Shown one piece after another: positions 43,957 through 54,584 of a DNA stretch of 64,000 bases. A program made the translations under genes and the position numbers. The stretch comes from Phylloscopus collybita (lineage: Eukaryota; Chordata; Aves; Passeriformes; Phylloscopidae). The DNA is taken from positions 248,001 through 312,000 of the forward strand of contig JAJNNQ010000077.1 of the NCBI GenBank assembly GCA_027886175.1. The letters run 5' to 3'. Positions within the stretch are counted from its first letter, which is position 1, and each line of letters begins with the position of its first letter. The notes under the pieces are model-generated. The model saw only the letters and a program-made list of their open reading frames with translations, did no database searches and was not told the DNA's origin.

Positions 43957-44560
43957 TGGGAGTGTGGATCTGCTGGAGGGCAGGAGGGCTCTGCACAGGG
44001 CCCTGGACAGGCTGGATCCAAGGCCCAAATCCAACAATATCACATTTAAAAAGTCCAAGGGCACTTTGGCAAACCCAAATGCTGCAGTGCTACAGGCTGG
44101 GGACAGAGTGGCTGGACATCAGCCAGGCAGAAAGGGATCTGCAGGGACTGCTGGACAGCAGGCTGGACATGAGGCAGCAGTGTGCCCAGGTGGCCAAGAA
44201 GGCCAATGGCTCCTGGCCTGGATCAGGAATGGTGTGGCCAGCAGGAGCAGGGCAGGGATTTTTCCCCTGTGCTCAACCCTGGTTGGGCAGAACCTCGAGT
44301 GCTGTGTCCAGTTCTGGGCCCCCCAAATTGGGAAGAACATGGAGGGGCTGAAGCGTGTCCAGAGAAAGGCAACAAGGCTGGTGAAGGGTCTGGACAACAA
44401 GTCCTGTGAGGAGTGGCTGAGGGAGCTGGGGTTGTTTATCCTGGAGAAGAGGAGGCTCAGGAGAGACAAGGCAGGCTCAAGGCACAGGTTGAATTTGATG
44501 ATGTCCAAGGTATTTTCCAACCTTGCTGATTCTGGGATTCTCTGAAACCACCCTTGCAGC
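43957..44560 (+). mobile_element. CR1 LINE 3' fragment, right arm
   Basis: The plus-strand frame contains [19 protein letters not shown], then VQRKATRLVKGLDNKSCEEW and [18 protein letters not shown], the end of CR1 RT. It finishes with CCAACCTTGCTGATTCTGGG, the CR1 3' end. Mirror of 21985-22578. Confidence 0.9.
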
Positions 44561-45099
44561 AGTTGCAGGATGAGCCCTGGGCCTCGTCTTCAGAAGGTGC
44601 AGCAGCCAAGGTGCCTCAGCTTCTCCTCACAGCCCCAAAGCCCATCCTGTCAGTCCTGCAGAGCCTCTGCAGCTCCTCCTCATTGCCCACAACAGGGAGC
44701 CCCACAGGCAGACACAGCAGCCCAGATGTGCCCCCCTGGCCTGGGGTGCCTCTGGCAAGGGAGCAGCAGGAGGCACTGCAGGAGCCTGCAGACAACTCCT
44801 GAAGCACTTGGAGGATGATCCTGCTCCCCAAGGGACGTTCCCATGGTGCCAAGTGAGGAACTGAAATGGGGAGTGGGGCCAGAGAGGAAAGGGCAACCAG
44901 AGATGGGCTGTTTGCAGGGGAGGGAACAGGGGTGGGGAAGAGGAAGAAATCTGGAGCAGTGAAGTGCAAAGACAGCCAAGGTGAAGCAAAGGAAATGGTC
45001 AGGGCAGTTTGGGGGTGGCTGCCAGGCAGCCCTGGCTCTGACCAACAACGTCTGCAGTGGCACAGCAAACTCCCAGCTGATGGGAACAAACTTTCTGGC

Positions 45100-45935
45100 T
45101 GACTTCAGAGGCCACCACAAACCTGAGGGGTTTCCCTGCTGTGGCCCAGCCCTTCCTGGCCCCAGGGGCTGCTGCCATTTGTGCTCCCTCAGCTTCATCT
45201 CCCCACACCAACCCCATGGGGGTGCTCAGGCCTGCTCTGGGCAGGGCAAACAGGGGCTCCTGAGGCAGTGCTGCCGTGGCTGTGCCTGCAAGGCTGTGGC
45301 AGCTGTGTGAGCTGGGGGAGAGGCCAGGGCTGCAGAGAGGGGATGTTGTTGGCAGGTGCATGAGGAGGCTGTGGGCCGCTGGCCTGGGGTGTCCAGCGCA
45401 GTGGGGATGGATCAGGCCCTGCTCTGCTGCTCCTTGCCGTGTGCTTGCCCAGGGCCCTTGCAGAGCCCCAGCTGTGCTGTTTGCCCCCAGCCTGCCCACG
45501 GCCAGCCTGGGGCTGCTGCCGGGGCTTTTCTCTGCTCAGCCTTGGCCTGGGCAATGTGTTCTGGAGAGAGCCTGGGCAAGGAGCCTGCAGCCCCCAGGCC
45601 CTGGCCTGAGGCCTCAGCACTGCTGCTGTGCCAGCAGTGCCCATGGCCTGTCCCTGCTGCAGCCCCGGCACTGCCACCCCCAGCCCCGTGCCCGGCCCCG
45701 AGAGCACTCAGGCCCTACAGCAACAGCAGGGCCAGGAGGGCAGCGGGGCAGGGCCACGGCAGCAGCACTGGCAGCACCAAGTGCTGCTGCTGCTGCTGGC
45801 CACAGCTGCTGTGCCAGCACTGATCTGCCCCCAGCTCTGCACACAGACATTGCTGCTGCAGCTGCAGCGAAGGGAACCAAAGGGGAATCTCTGCAGAAAA
45901 CTTGGCTGGGAAATCCTTGAATTCCTTTAAAGCCA
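45100..45935 (-). repeat. GC-rich 3' module shared by OR units, copy B
   Basis: Inverse of 20600-21440. The two antisense frames of 170 (45195-45707, minus) and 214 residues (45276-45920, plus) are again both open. It contains a (CTG)n tract at about 45782-45800. Confidence 0.75.
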
Positions 45936-46104
45936 CCAAGATCACAGCGTCTCATTGACCCTTTGTTTGGCACAATCAAGGTGGAGAGAAACAAAATGAG
46001 AAATGGGAAAATCACAGACATTTCTTTGTGGACAATATTAGAACAGTAAAACAAAGGAAAAAGAACCTCCAAACTGAAACCAACATAAAGTATCAAAGAT
46101 TACT

Positions 46105-46110
46105 TTTATT
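46105..46110 (-). terminator. Poly(A) signal of OR copy B
   Basis: AATAAA on the minus strand, 31 bases after the stop codon, at the same place as in copies A and C. Confidence 0.6.
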
Positions 46111-46140
46111 ACAAATGATTCGCAGAAATTGGGCAGCAGT

Positions 46141-47073
46141 TTAATGTTCCTGACACCATCCAGTCATCAGTCTCCGCACTGCAGCCTTGATATCCTGGTT
46201 CCTCAGGCTGTAGATGAGGGGGTTGAGGGCTGGAGGCACCACCGAGTACAGAACGGACAGGGCCAGATCCAGGGATGGGGAGGAGATGGAGGGGGGCTTC
46301 AGGTACGTTATAGTGGCAGTGCTGAGGAAAAGGGAGACCACGGCCAGGTGAGGGAGGCAGGTGGAAAAGGCTTTGTGCCGTCCCTGCTCAGAGGGGATCC
46401 TCAGCACAGCCCTGAAGATCTGCACATAGGAGAAAACAATGAACACAAAACAACCAAGTGCTAAACAGATAGAAAAAACAATGAGCCCAAATTCCCTGAA
46501 GTAGGAGTGTGAGCAGGAGAGCTTGACGATCTGGGGCATTTCACAGAAGAACTGGCCCAGGACATTGCCATGGCACAGGGGCAGGGAAAATGTATTGGCT
46601 GTGTGCATGAGAGCATTGAGAAAGGCACTGGCCCAGGCAGCTGCTGCCATGTGGGCACAAGCTCTGCTGCCCAGGAGGGTCCCGTAGTGCAGGGGTTTGC
46701 AGATGGACACGTAGCGGTCGTAGCACATGACGGTCAGCAGGAAATACTCTGCTGAAATGAAGAACAGAAAGAAAAAGAGCTGTGCAGCACATCCTGTGTA
46801 GGAGATGTTCCTGGTGTTCCAGAGGGAATTGTGCATGGCTTTGGGGACAGTGGTGCAGATGCAGCCCAGGTCAGTGAGGGCCAGGTTGAGCAGGAAGAAG
46901 AACATGGGGCTGTGCAGGTGGTGGCCGCAGGCTACGGCGCTGATGATGAGGCCGTTGCCCAGGAGGGCAGCCAGGGAGATGCCCAGGAAGAGGCAGAAGT
47001 GCAGGAGCTGCAGCTGCCACCTGTCTGCCAGTGCCAGCAGGAGGAAGTGCCTGATGGAGCTGCTGTTGGACAT
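46141..47073 (-). CDS. Olfactory receptor, OR14-like (copy B)
   Basis: An intact 310-residue odorant receptor, the mirror-arm partner of copy A. It has the N-terminal NSSS sequon, GNGL (TM1), PMFFFLLNLALTDLG (TM2), MCYDRYVSICKPLHY (TM3/ICL2), KAFSTCLPHL (TM6) and PPALNPLIYSLRNQD (TM7). The start at 47073 is the ATG common to all copies; a GTG 15 bases upstream is in frame but not used as start here. A splice acceptor (CAG) precedes it as in A. Compared with A, changes cluster in TM3 (FLFFISAEYFLL against FAFFITSEFSLL), TM5 and the TM6/7 region, where ligand contacts are expected in ORs. In TM2-ECL1 (CICTTVPK) it resembles copy C more than its arm partner A. Confidence 0.95.
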   Translation of the reverse strand: MSNSSSIRHFLLLALADRWQLQLLHFCLFLGISLAALLGNGLIISAVACGHHLHSPMFFFLLNLALTDLGCICTTVPKAMHNSLWNTRNISYTGCAAQLFFFLFFISAEYFLLTVMCYDRYVSICKPLHYGTLLGSRACAHMAAAAWASAFLNALMHTANTFSLPLCHGNVLGQFFCEMPQIVKLSCSHSYFREFGLIVFSICLALGCFVFIVFSYVQIFRAVLRIPSEQGRHKAFSTCLPHLAVVSLFLSTATITYLKPPSISSPSLDLALSVLYSVVPPALNPLIYSLRNQDIKAAVRRLMTGWCQEH

Positions 47074-48700
47074 TTGCTCTGGCTGCACATGGGCACCTGT
47101 TCATGGAGAAAGGACAGGGACAAGTCAGCAGAGGCTGCTTTGAGCCAAACCTGGGCCATTCCGTGTAGACTGTCCCGCTGTGACTCACCCATCCTTGTTC
47201 CTGCTCTGGGAAAACCTTCACCCAGGTCACTGCCTGAGCTCCAGTTGTGCTTTTTCAGTGTGCCAGGAGCAGCCAGGCCTGCCCTGCTCCCCTGGATTTC
47301 TGGCCATGTGTCAGAGAGACAAAGCTGGATATTCAGGCTTTGTCAGGGGAATCACTCCTAATGCAGACAGGCTTGTTACCATCTGCACTTGCAGGTATAC
47401 AGGACATGGATAGCATGGAAGAGATGTAGCAATTTTATTTTCTTGCCCACACATCATTCCTGGTTCTCAGAGGTCAGAAATGCCCAGCATTTCTGCTGCA
47501 CTCAGAATTTGCCACTGAGACATGTGAGAGGCAAAGCATTCCCTGTGCCTTGGGCAAGGAGAGGGGCTGGATGGGCTTGTTCCCAGCTGCCCTGGGTTTG
47601 CAGCTTTGGCTGCAGTCAGAGCACAGTCACACTCCCGGGTCACCCTGGGATAAACCAGACCCTGCCCAGAGCAGAGGGATCCCTGAATGTCTCTCCCTCT
47701 CCAAAGGGCTCTGGGCAAGGTCTCAGCACCCCCTTCTGCCAAGGACACTCACGGCTCCTTCGGCAAACCCAGCAGCATTTCCTCAGCTCTGGCATCTCTG
47801 CACTTCCCCGGGGCACATTCAGGGAACTGCGAGGGGCTCTGGCACAGATTTGCAGCCAGGAGGGCAGCTCAGAGCTTGCAAGGACACAGCAAGGAGATCC
47901 CTGGGTGTGCCCATGATGGGATCTCAGGGAGGGGGCTCAGCCCATTCCCCTTTCCCATGGACTGCTCTGCCCACAGCCCCACAGGTGCCAGGGAAGCTTG
48001 GACACCCCATGGCCATGGCCACAGCTGCCTGGCAGCAATGCCAAGGGCAGTGCCTGACTCAGCTGCTGCCAATGCCAGAGCCTCCCTGAGAGCACCAGAT
48101 GACAGGGACAATATCAGGGCAGTGCAGAACCAGGAGAAGATGTGGTGGGGCTGTGCCTGGGAGGGCAGGGCAGAGACAGCCGGGCACTCAGGACAGTGTT
48201 CCCGTGCCCAGCTGTGCACAGCACCTCCCACATACCCACAGTGCCCTCCTGCCCCCAGCACTGCTCTCTTCAGCCCCCTCTCCTTCCCTCAGCATCTCCC
48301 TGGGCCTGGACATTTCCCTGCTGAGAGGAGCCTTGTCCCTGCCAGCGCTGACAGAGCCCATCCCAGCCTCTGTGCCCTGGGCCCGGCCCTACAGAAACCT
48401 GCCTGTCTGCAGGGCCCTGGCTGGGGCAGGCTCTGTCTGCAGCTGGGCAAGGGCAGCTCAGGAGAGCCCTGCTGGGCCCTGCAAAGGTGATGCTGCTGCT
48501 GCTGCTGCTGTCCAGGGCTGAGGAGGGGCTGAAGGCCCTTGAGGAGCCTCCCAGCAGAGAGACTGACCACCCAAAGTTACAGTGCTGGAGTCTCTGTAAA
48601 AGTTCAAACATTCCTTTGATGATCCTGAGTGTTCCTTTCAACTCAGAATGTTCTGTGATTCTGGGATTGCAATTCCTGTTCTGCTTCTCTCCATCCTCCT
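47074..48700. other. GC-rich 5' flank of OR copy B with (CTG)n
   Basis: Mirror of 17830-19450. A (CTG)8 tract is at about 48488-48511, matching (CAG)n at about 17988-18005. Frames of up to 267 residues (47687-48490 +, and its mirror 18007-18810 -) are conserved between arms, but they overlap others on the opposite strand and lack domains, so I do not call a gene. Confidence 0.5.
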
Positions 48701-49089
48701 CTTGCCTATAATGAAAAGAGAAAAAAAAAATAACACTTGTAACAGCATTAGAACAGTAAAGTAAAAACCAGACCATTATTGGAAGCTTCCAGGTGTCCCA
48801 GTGGGGATGAGGCACACCCAGCCCCTGATTTCAAGTTTATTGAGGTTGATTAATTAGGATATTTAACAGGTACATCCAATAGGAGATTCAGTTCACCCTG
48901 TTACACATCTCTGGGTCAACCCGTTGGAGTTGGTCCAAGGGCTTCTTTGCCCCACTTTTTTTAATGACTGCTCACACTCTGGTTGAAAAACCAAATTTTT
49001 CTTCTTGTAGGTCCCCTTCCTGATAGTAAGACTACACCGTAGTTCAGGAATGTAATTAGAAGATCAGCTTATTGTTCTAAAATGTAAAA

Positions 49090-49390
49090 GAAAGGGTAGG
49101 AAACATGCTAGAATTAAATAAGAAATATACTTAAATAAGTATATGTATACTATAAGTATATAAGTATATATATGTATACTATACAATACTATACAATATA
49201 TACTATAGTATATGTACATATATTTACTATATGTACATATATGTATATATACTAGTGTATATAAGTATATGTGTACTATAATAAGTATATGCAAAAGTAT
49301 TTGAATGGAGTAAATTAAAAATTATAGTTTTATAACTACATAGTAGTAGTTAACAGAGCTATGAATATATGAAAAATGTATAAAAAGCAA
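49090..49390. repeat. AT microsatellite-like tract, right arm
   Basis: TATATACTATA and TATATGTAC units. It is the mirror of 17165-17400 but longer and rearranged. Confidence 0.8.
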
Positions 49391-50559
49391 AAGTCTATTT
49401 GTCATCACCCCAACTCTCCCATCCATCTCCAAGCAGGAAAGTCAAAACACTCTCAGGAAAGCTCCTGACCTTTACAGCAATCCCAGGCTCACCTTCTTTT
49501 GGGAAGTGTCCTCCAGAGCTGTGCCCAGGCTGGTGTGGAGCTGGGAGCAGCCCTGCCCCACACAGCACCTCTCAGCAGCAGCACCTGCCCTGCTCAGGGG
49601 GGCTCCTTCCCCCCACAGCTTCTCCCCAGCGCTGGGAGCAGCTCCCAGGGCTGGCTGAGAGCTGTCCCTGGCAGGCAGCAGAGTCCCTGGGCCAGCACAG
49701 AGCCCTGGGCTGCAGGACCCTGCTCTGCAGGACAGCCCTGGGCAGCCCTGGCTGCAGCCCCGGCTGCTCAGCCCTGCAGCAGAGCCTGGCACAGGGAGCT
49801 GCCCTGTGCTGTGCCTGGGCTGCTGCAGCAGGGAAACCCAGCCCTGCTCCAGGGCCACATCCCTGCCCTGCAGCAGCTCTGAGAGTGCTCCTGGAAGGGC
49901 CTCAGAGCTGTGGGATGTGGCAGCTTCAGGAGATCCCTGCAGGAACTGCAGCTTCTCTTCCTCCAGCTAGAGAGTGACTCTTCCCAGCGCTGTGAGGGTT
50001 TCTCCTCCAGTGAGCCTTGCATGAGCTCTGCTGGGCTGTGAAAAGAGTTGCTCATCAGGAGAAATGTCTTTTGAAGCTCTTCTTGGTTGCCAGGAGCTGC
50101 CTCTGTGTCAGGAGCCCAGCCCAGCTCATTAGCACAGACACAGCACAAGGACTTTAATCACCCTCTTGGGGCTGGTGCTGAGGCCCTGAACATCAGTCCT
50201 TGAGAGGGAGCTGATGAAACTTCTCCAGAACTCCAAGTCAGAATCCAACTCCAAAGTTTCTGCAAGTTTTAATGGGTCCCAGTGAGAGACACAACAGAGA
50301 AAGTGTCCGCAGTCCCCAGGCAGAGCAGAGAACTGTTGGGAGTGATGGCAGGAGGGGACAAAGATAAGCCAAGTCTTGGTGCCCTGGGGCACAGCAGGGT
50401 CTGTGCCACCAAGGGCTGTCAGGAGACACCTTGTCCTGAGGCCCTGGGGCCTCCTGGCACAGCCCCAGCAAGGCTGGGCACTCTCAGCCCCTTGTCCTGC
50501 CCTCAGCATCCCCCTGACAGTCCAGTGGCCTCAAGGATGTGCTGGAAAGAGTCCCTGGG

Positions 50560-51400
50560 GAGCCCTGGTCAGGAGTGGCCCCGGGGGGGTCTCCTGAATG
50601 CTCCCAGGCACTGCAGGTTCTTGAAAGGACTTTGGGTTTGGCTTTTGCCTTGGAGTTTCTGAGCAGTTTCTGCAATCATGGCCTCCAATTATCTGCTGTA
50701 ATTAGTCCCTTGAGAGGCTTTGTCAGTAACAACACTCAGTGGGGCTCATTAATGCTTCAAGGTACTTCAGTTATTTGAAGGTACTTGGTGTTTCCCCTTT
50801 AAATCTGACTCTGTGAGAAAGATTGTGCAATCCTGGCCCCAATTATCTACTTTAACAAGTCCCTTGGGATTCTTAGTCAGTAAAAACACTCAGTGGGGCT
50901 CATTAATACTTCAAGGTACTCCAAGTTTCTTAAAGAACTTTTTTTTGGCACTGAGTCTCTGAGAAGTTTTTGTGTAATCCTGGCCTCCAATTATCTGCTT
51001 TAATGGGTCCCTTGAGAGCTTTGCACTGACACTCAGTGGGGCTCATTAATACTTTGAGATACTCAAAGTGTTTAAGGTGCATTGGAATTTCCTTCCCACA
51101 CTGAGTTTCTGAGAGGATTTTGTGCAATCCTGGCCTCCAATTCTCTCCTCCAAGGAGTCCATGAGGAGCCTGTGTTGGGGATGGACCTCAGTGCAACCCA
51201 TGAATGCCTCAAGACACTTTGGGTTTTTCTTCTGACTTGGACTCCTGGAAAGGTTTGTGCAATCTCCTCTCAGGCCCTGAGGCTCAGCACCAAATGCACC
51301 ATGGGGCTCATTAGGATCAAGCAATTCCTGACAAACCATGGCTGTGCCTTGATTTCCCTCTGGTCTGGTGCAGTTCATTAGGAAAGTTTCCAGCTAGAAT
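50560..51400 (-). repeat. ~120-155-base tandem array, right arm
   Basis: Inverse of 15170-16010. ACTCAGTGGGGCTCATTAAT recurs near 50733, 50888 and 51031, with diverged units beyond. Confidence 0.75.
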
Positions 51401-51945
51401 TATGGAGAAAGATTTCAAAGAGTTTTTTAAAAGGACACATTCCTGTTACAAAGGGTGTCTTTTTTTACTGCTCTGTTTAGAGCAGAGGTGATTGCAGCAT
51501 TCAGTGACTGATACTGCCCCAGGGTGTCTCCTCAGGAGGTCTGGCCTGCTCAGAGAAGCTGTGTCCTGAGGTCTGACCCAGTGTGGACAACCTTGCTCCA
51601 CATTCCCCAAGCCATCCTGTCCCTCCTCACTTACCCGGGACCTACTTTGCTTGGAGAGCTGCCCACACTCAGGCAAACAGGGCCTTCCTATTTTTTTTTA
51701 GCAATGTAAAACTCCTAATTTTCTCCACTGAAAACAGACACCCTCCTCAGGTGTGTGCCAGCCCAAGGTGCCACCAAGGCCACTGCAGCCCTGCCCTGGG
51801 CCAGGAGTGAGGGTGGATCATCATCCCAACCTGCCCTGGGCCATTGCAAGGGGCTGTGGCCATGGACACTGCACTGACCCCACTGCTGGGTTTGGGTGCC
51901 ACAGCAACCCCCATCAGTTCCAGTTTCCCTGGAAAGCACCCCAAG

Positions 51946-52608
51946 GAGCCATTTCTGCAGCCAGGTTCCATGGCCAGGGGGATGTGGGGGCCTGCAGGTG
52001 GTCAATGCCCCATCCCTGCAAACATTCCAGTCCAGCTGGGACAGGGCTCTGAACAACCTGATCTGGTGAAAGATGTCCCTGCTCATCCCAGGCCTGGACA
52101 AGAGGCCTGAGTGAGGCCTGAACAACAGGCCCAGAGCCAAAGGTGACCTCTAGGTGAACCTTCAAAACCAAGGTTATCTTTGTACCTGCTCATTAGTGAA
52201 ATATGCATGGTCATTAGCACTGTGATTGATGGATCCACTCATTAGTGAAACATGGATTGACCTTTCTGTGTTTGGAAGCCAGACAAGGCCATGAAATCTG
52301 ACATCTGACCTTGTTTGGGGCTGTATTGTCAGAGTCACCTCCCTTGGTTCCTCCTTGGGCCCTGGCCAGGCTTTGGGAGGGACCCAAGAGGAGGATGAAT
52401 CCAGATGTTCCCAGTCTAGAAGTGCTGTCAGTTTGTTTGTTCAGCACTGTCAAAGCTGGGCCCTCTCGCAGTGAGGCTGGAGCCTCACCTGTGGCTGGAG
52501 GCACCTGCAGGAATTCCCAGTGTCCAGCAGTGGCTCTGCAGTCCTTGGCTGTGACAGCTTCCCCCAGCTGAGGTGTGGATGTGGGTGATGGGAAAGTCTG
52601 AGGGTCAC
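51946..52608. other. Unassigned sequence between the right arm and the ERVK fragment
   Basis: No gene or recognised repeat. Short frames on both strands. Confidence 0.35.
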
Positions 52609-53117
52609 TGTTGATGGATCTTTCTTACTCACTGCGGACAATCTTTGGTAGTGACGGTTGGGTGCATTGCTGAGCTGCTCCTTTTGTGCTCCTTTGCCTC
52701 AGTTCCCACTCACCCCTGAGCTTCAGCCCTAGCTAGCACTATGCTCAGGGGGAAACTGAGGCAAGGACAAAGGTAAAAGACAAAAGGTGCTCTTAATCCT
52801 TCAGGATCACAGTCCCACAGTTTAATGCAGAACCTACTCCTTGCAGCTTGGGGGAGTTAAGAGAGGAATTAAGAGAGGAATTAAGAGACAGATTCCCTGC
52901 CAGAGGGCAGTTTTATGCCCTCTGCCAAGGAGGGGGAGGGGGTCTACCAGCCAGTGGGGGCTGACCTGGGGGAGGTGAGGCATAGGTGGTGTCAGGGAGA
53001 GTGGATTCAGTCTAGGGGCTCATGGGAAGGTACAGCAAATACTTTGTGTGAACACATATAACAGAAACACCCAGTGCAATAGAACAAAGTGAACTAACTA
53101 CTTAGTGCAATACAACA
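52609..53117 (-). mobile_element. 3' LTR of an ERVK-like provirus (minus)
   Basis: The element runs from TGTTGATGG to TACAACA (ends TGTTG/CAACA inverted). On the minus strand a purine tract (AGAAAAGGGTGAGA) lies just before the LTR start, as a polypurine tract should. A TATA box (CATAAAAC, about 52911) and a poly(A) signal (ATTAAA, about 52820) follow in order. The integrase of the same element lies upstream on the minus strand. The 5' half of the provirus is missing. Confidence 0.75.
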
Positions 53118-53480
53118 TCTCACCCTTTTCTGTTACAATAAATCTGAAAGACACGGTTCAGGCCTATTCTTAGGCAGAATATGTTTTTGCCCACCACTTT
53201 TGATTTGCAGACAGTTTTGGCTGCTCTTGGCCTGCAAGCTCTGCATGGCTGACTTCTGAGGTGGTAGGGATTAAACCATTGAGGGCCTTTAAAACTAGGC
53301 AGCAAAGAAATCCAAAAGCCAACACAACTAAAAACAAGTCAACAAAAAGCAACAGGATTGTAAAAGCAAACACAAACACAAAGCATATTAACAATCTGAG
53401 ATCTGCCAGAAGTAACCCAATTTTTAAGAAGGCTCTGTCTTCTCTTTCCAGCGGCACCTTCTTTTTGAATTGATGGCTGC
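53118..53480 (-). pseudogene. Hydrophobic remnant between integrase and 3' LTR
   Basis: A minus-strand frame (53457-53170) has a long hydrophobic stretch (LLICFVFVFAFTILLLFVDL and more) where the membrane anchor of Env would lie. It is too short and too diverged to identify. The rest of env is absent. Confidence 0.35.
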
Positions 53481-53499
53481 TAGCTTCTCATCATCTTCT

Positions 53500-54340
53500 G
53501 TTGGTGCTGGGTTTTGGGAACAAAAGGTTTTACCACTTTTGGGGTATCCAGTGTGGGCCCCAGGGGCTGGATACACACACGTAGCCACATCCCCAGGTCA
53601 CGAGCTCATAGGGACCTTTGATCTCCCAGGTTTCTGGGTCCCTAATCAAAACTGGTGGGTGCTGTGACAGCTTAAACTGATTACTGCTGTTAGAGCGATG
53701 TACCACTGGAGGACTAGTGTTTTCAAATGAACAGTTCAGAAAGTTAATGATAAACATGTCTTTGCAAAGTTTTTGTGGTGGTGACATCCATGCTGTGGAA
53801 CTGTCTTGCCCAGCCAGGACCCTTTTGAGCATCTGGTGGGCACGCTCGACCACAGCTTGGGCTGTGGGGGATGCCTGTTACATGTTCCATTCCCCACTGC
53901 TGGACAAACTCGAGGAATTCCTTGCTTTTGTATGCTGGGCCATTGTTAGTTTTGATTTTCTTAGGGATCCCCAGTACTGAGAAGGCTTGCATGAGATGTT
54001 TCTTGGCACGTGCAGCCATTTCTCCTGAGCGGGCAGAGGCATAAACTGCGTTTGAATAGGTGTCAAAGCTCACATGCAAATATTTTTGGCGGCCAAAACT
54101 AGGAATGTGTGTGATGTCTGTCTGCCACTCTTGGCAGCTTCCAAGCCCTCTGGGGTTAACCCCCATTGTAGGGGAGTTTTTAGAAGAGTGAGGCCACAAT
54201 CTATTGATGGGACGTTTGAACATTCCTTGCTATCAGGGAACAGTATGAGGTCTTGTACTGTGCCTGCTGTGTACTCTGCTGTTCCTACATTGCCTTGAAT
54301 TAGCAGAAAAGTAGCAATTGTAATAACTTGTTGCACCTAC
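53500..54340 (-). pseudogene. pol: Integrase remnant of an ERVK-like (betaretrovirus-like) provirus
   Basis: The minus strand reads PRGLGSCQEWQTDITHIPSF (first catalytic Asp), VSFDTYSNAVYASA, IPKKIKTNNGPAYKSKEF, then in another phase VERAHQMLKR (catalytic Glu) and the C-terminal domain GPYELVTWGCGYVCVSS. The second catalytic Asp (DNGPAY in the family) is Asn here (codon AAC). A frameshift near 53850 separates the two halves. The N-terminal zinc domain is broken at about 54340, where the element ends. The wording is of beta/ERVK type, different from the provirus at 33.9-39.9 kb. Confidence 0.85.
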
Positions 54341-54584
54341 TCATAGATGCTGAAGATAGAAATGCGGATCTTAAGACAGAACAAGAAGAATTTGCTGCAA
54401 AAACATGTGAACCAATGAGCAATCATTTAGAGTGCTTGAATATGAGATTTTAACCAATCAACAATTGTTAAGCTGTGTCTGCTTTTACTCTGTAACCACA
54501 TAAAAATAGGGAATAAAGAATAAATGGGGAGATCAAACCTAATCATATTGATGTCCATTTGATACTCGGCTCCTTCCTCACAAC
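54341..54584 (+). mobile_element. Possible LTR fragment, plus orientation
   Basis: An AT-rich piece with CACATAAAAATAGGG (TATA-like, about 54498) and GAATAAAG/GAATAAAT (about 54512-54527), ending CCTCACA just before the minisatellite. It resembles the end of an LTR. It truncates the ERVK integrase on its 5' side. Confidence 0.35.

Larger units (their letters stand above)
43957..51945 (-). repeat. Right arm of the ~8 kb inverted duplication
   Basis: Reverse complement of 14628-22578 with the same order of landmarks: CR1 fragment, GC-rich 3' module, OR gene, (CTG)n block, AT microsatellite, GC-rich block, dispersed segment and ~150-base array. The arms differ mainly by point changes and small indels, most in the AT tract. 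No large insertion is specific to one arm. Confidence 0.9.
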
